A stretch of 64,000 nucleotides of DNA. It comes from Denitrovibrio sp. Its GTDB lineage: Bacteria; Chrysiogenota; Deferribacteres; Deferribacterales; Geovibrionaceae. The stretch is from the NCBI GenBank assembly GCA_002869185.1, contig PKTN01000001.1:372001-436000 (forward strand), written 5' to 3'. The position numbers were made by a program, and so were the translations under genes. Positions 63,247 through 64,000 of the stretch are shown one piece after another. Under the pieces are notes generated by a model that worked only from the letters and a program-made list of their open reading frames with translations, was not told the origin of the DNA and made no database searches. The stretch's first letter is position 1; every line of letters begins with the position of its first letter.

Positions 63247-64000
63247 ATGAAAATTTTACACATAGATACTGGTAAAGAGTGGCGTGGCGGACAAAGACAG
63301 GCATTTTTTCTACATGAAGGGCTATTAGAGTCTGGTGTGGATTCTGTTTTAGTATGCAATGAACTAGGGCAGCTTTGTAAAAAGGATACCCCTGGGATAT
63401 TCCCTGTATCTTTTAAGGGCGAGGCAGATCTCGGCTTTCTGTCAGAGCTTAAGGCTATCATAAAACATGAAAGACCAGATATCGTTCATACACATGATGC
63501 ACATGCCCTTACCCCTGCTCTCTTCGCAAGTGTTACCACAAGCGGTTTTAAACTAATCAATACCAGAAGAGTAGATTTTAGCATTAACAAAGGATTCATA
63601 AGTAGAAAAAAATATAATAATGCTAAAGTAAATCGTGTCGTTGCTATCTCTGAAGCTATAAAAGATATACTAGTTGTCGATGGTGTAAAGCCAGAGAAAG
63701 TTCCCGTAATCTACAGTGGAGTCCGTTTCCCTAAATCGATTAATTTCCTTAAAGTCCTAGAGATAAAAGAAAAATATGGTATTACAGGTAATGAGTTTAT
63801 CCTAGGTAATGTTGCAAATTTTGCTGATCATAAAGACCACTACACTCTCCTTAGAGCCTTCGATATTTTTTGTAAGATAGTCGACGATTCAAAACTGATT
63901 TTAGTTGGTGATGGTCCGATGTTTGAAGAGATTCAAGAATTTGCTAAATCATTAGATTGCTTTAATAATATAGTTTTCACAGGGTATACTGATGACGTTT
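63247..64000 (+). CDS. Glycosyltransferase family 4 protein, cut by window end
   Basis: 251 codons are in the window, beginning MKILHIDTGKEWRGGQRQAF, the usual GT-B N-terminus with donor/acceptor Gly loop. DIVHTHDAHALTPALFAS and RVVAISEAIKDILVVDGVKP then YSGVRFP lead into the second Rossmann domain (LGNVANFADHKDHYTLLRAF, LVGDGPMFEEIQEFAKSL). The EX7E donor motif should lie beyond the edge. Likely lipopolysaccharide or other envelope glycan synthesis. First gene of a rightward unit. Confidence 0.88.
   Translation, partial: MKILHIDTGKEWRGGQRQAFFLHEGLLESGVDSVLVCNELGQLCKKDTPGIFPVSFKGEADLGFLSELKAIIKHERPDIVHTHDAHALTPALFASVTTSGFKLINTRRVDFSINKGFISRKKYNNAKVNRVVAISEAIKDILVVDGVKPEKVPVIYSGVRFPKSINFLKVLEIKEKYGITGNEFILGNVANFADHKDHYTLLRAFDIFCKIVDDSKLILVGDGPMFEEIQEFAKSLDCFNNIVFTGYTDDV

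Overview
The window is a single stretch of AT-rich chromosome (by eye somewhat under 40% G+C, not computed) from a Gram-negative, probably anaerobic or microaerophilic, motile bacterium. Support for this comes from an RND efflux pump, lipoproteins, NtrYX, chemotaxis proteins, an indolepyruvate:ferredoxin oxidoreductase, a DcuA/DcuB-type C4-dicarboxylate carrier with a DcuS/DcuR-like sensor pair, and KamA. Gene content and order look most like Deferribacterota (Denitrovibrio/Geovibrio/Mucispirillum relatives). That placement is inference, not a measured result.

Layout. 1-3.7 kb: the 3' part of an RND efflux operon (permease cut by the window edge, adaptor, MarR regulator), read leftwards, with likely MarR operators. 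3.9-9.6 kb: a tightly overlapping operon of LOG-family hydrolase, PHP phosphoesterase, YfgM-like protein, iorA, iorB, PHP protein and rimP. 9.7-18.7 kb: the classical translation cluster nusA-rnpM-infB-rbfA-truB-rpsO-pnp. 18.8-21.4 kb: a broken surface-lipoprotein gene bracketed by two near-identical terminators, sitting where pnp would normally be followed by the M16 peptidase and dut. 21.4-31.9 kb: M16 peptidase, dut, glucan phosphorylase, MFS carrier, pgeF, yggS, yggT, K+ channel, PIN-TRAM protein, ispD. 31.9-34.6 kb: two tandem paralogues that look like degenerate HD-GYP proteins. 34.7-46.7 kb: site-2 protease gene with a stop codon at its catalytic Glu, trpS, scpA, scpB, rluB-type synthase, queD, TPR/acidic protein, ntrY, ntrX, and an SOS cassette lexA-small protein-dinB. 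47-57.4 kb: kamA, cheW, a sigma-54-type chemoreceptor gene, purB/mtaD/HAD operon, DedA-like protein, diguanylate cyclase. 57.5-58.7 kb: an intact IS3-family (IS407-like) element inside the start of a TetR-like gene. 58.8-59.3 kb: a gene-free stretch with a candidate dif site and two perfect DnaA boxes. 59.3-63.1 kb: C4-dicarboxylate carrier and its two-component system. 63.2 kb to the end: a glycosyltransferase cut by the window edge.

Strand use changes around 48-59 kb: most genes to the left read rightwards and most genes to the right read leftwards, converging towards the candidate dif site. This suggests the window may cross the replication terminus.

Several genes carry small lesions: two one-base deletions in the lipoprotein gene, an amber codon in the site-2 protease, and a probable one-base deletion in the diguanylate cyclase signal peptide. 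These may be real decay, phase variation or assembly errors, and should be checked against reads before they are interpreted.
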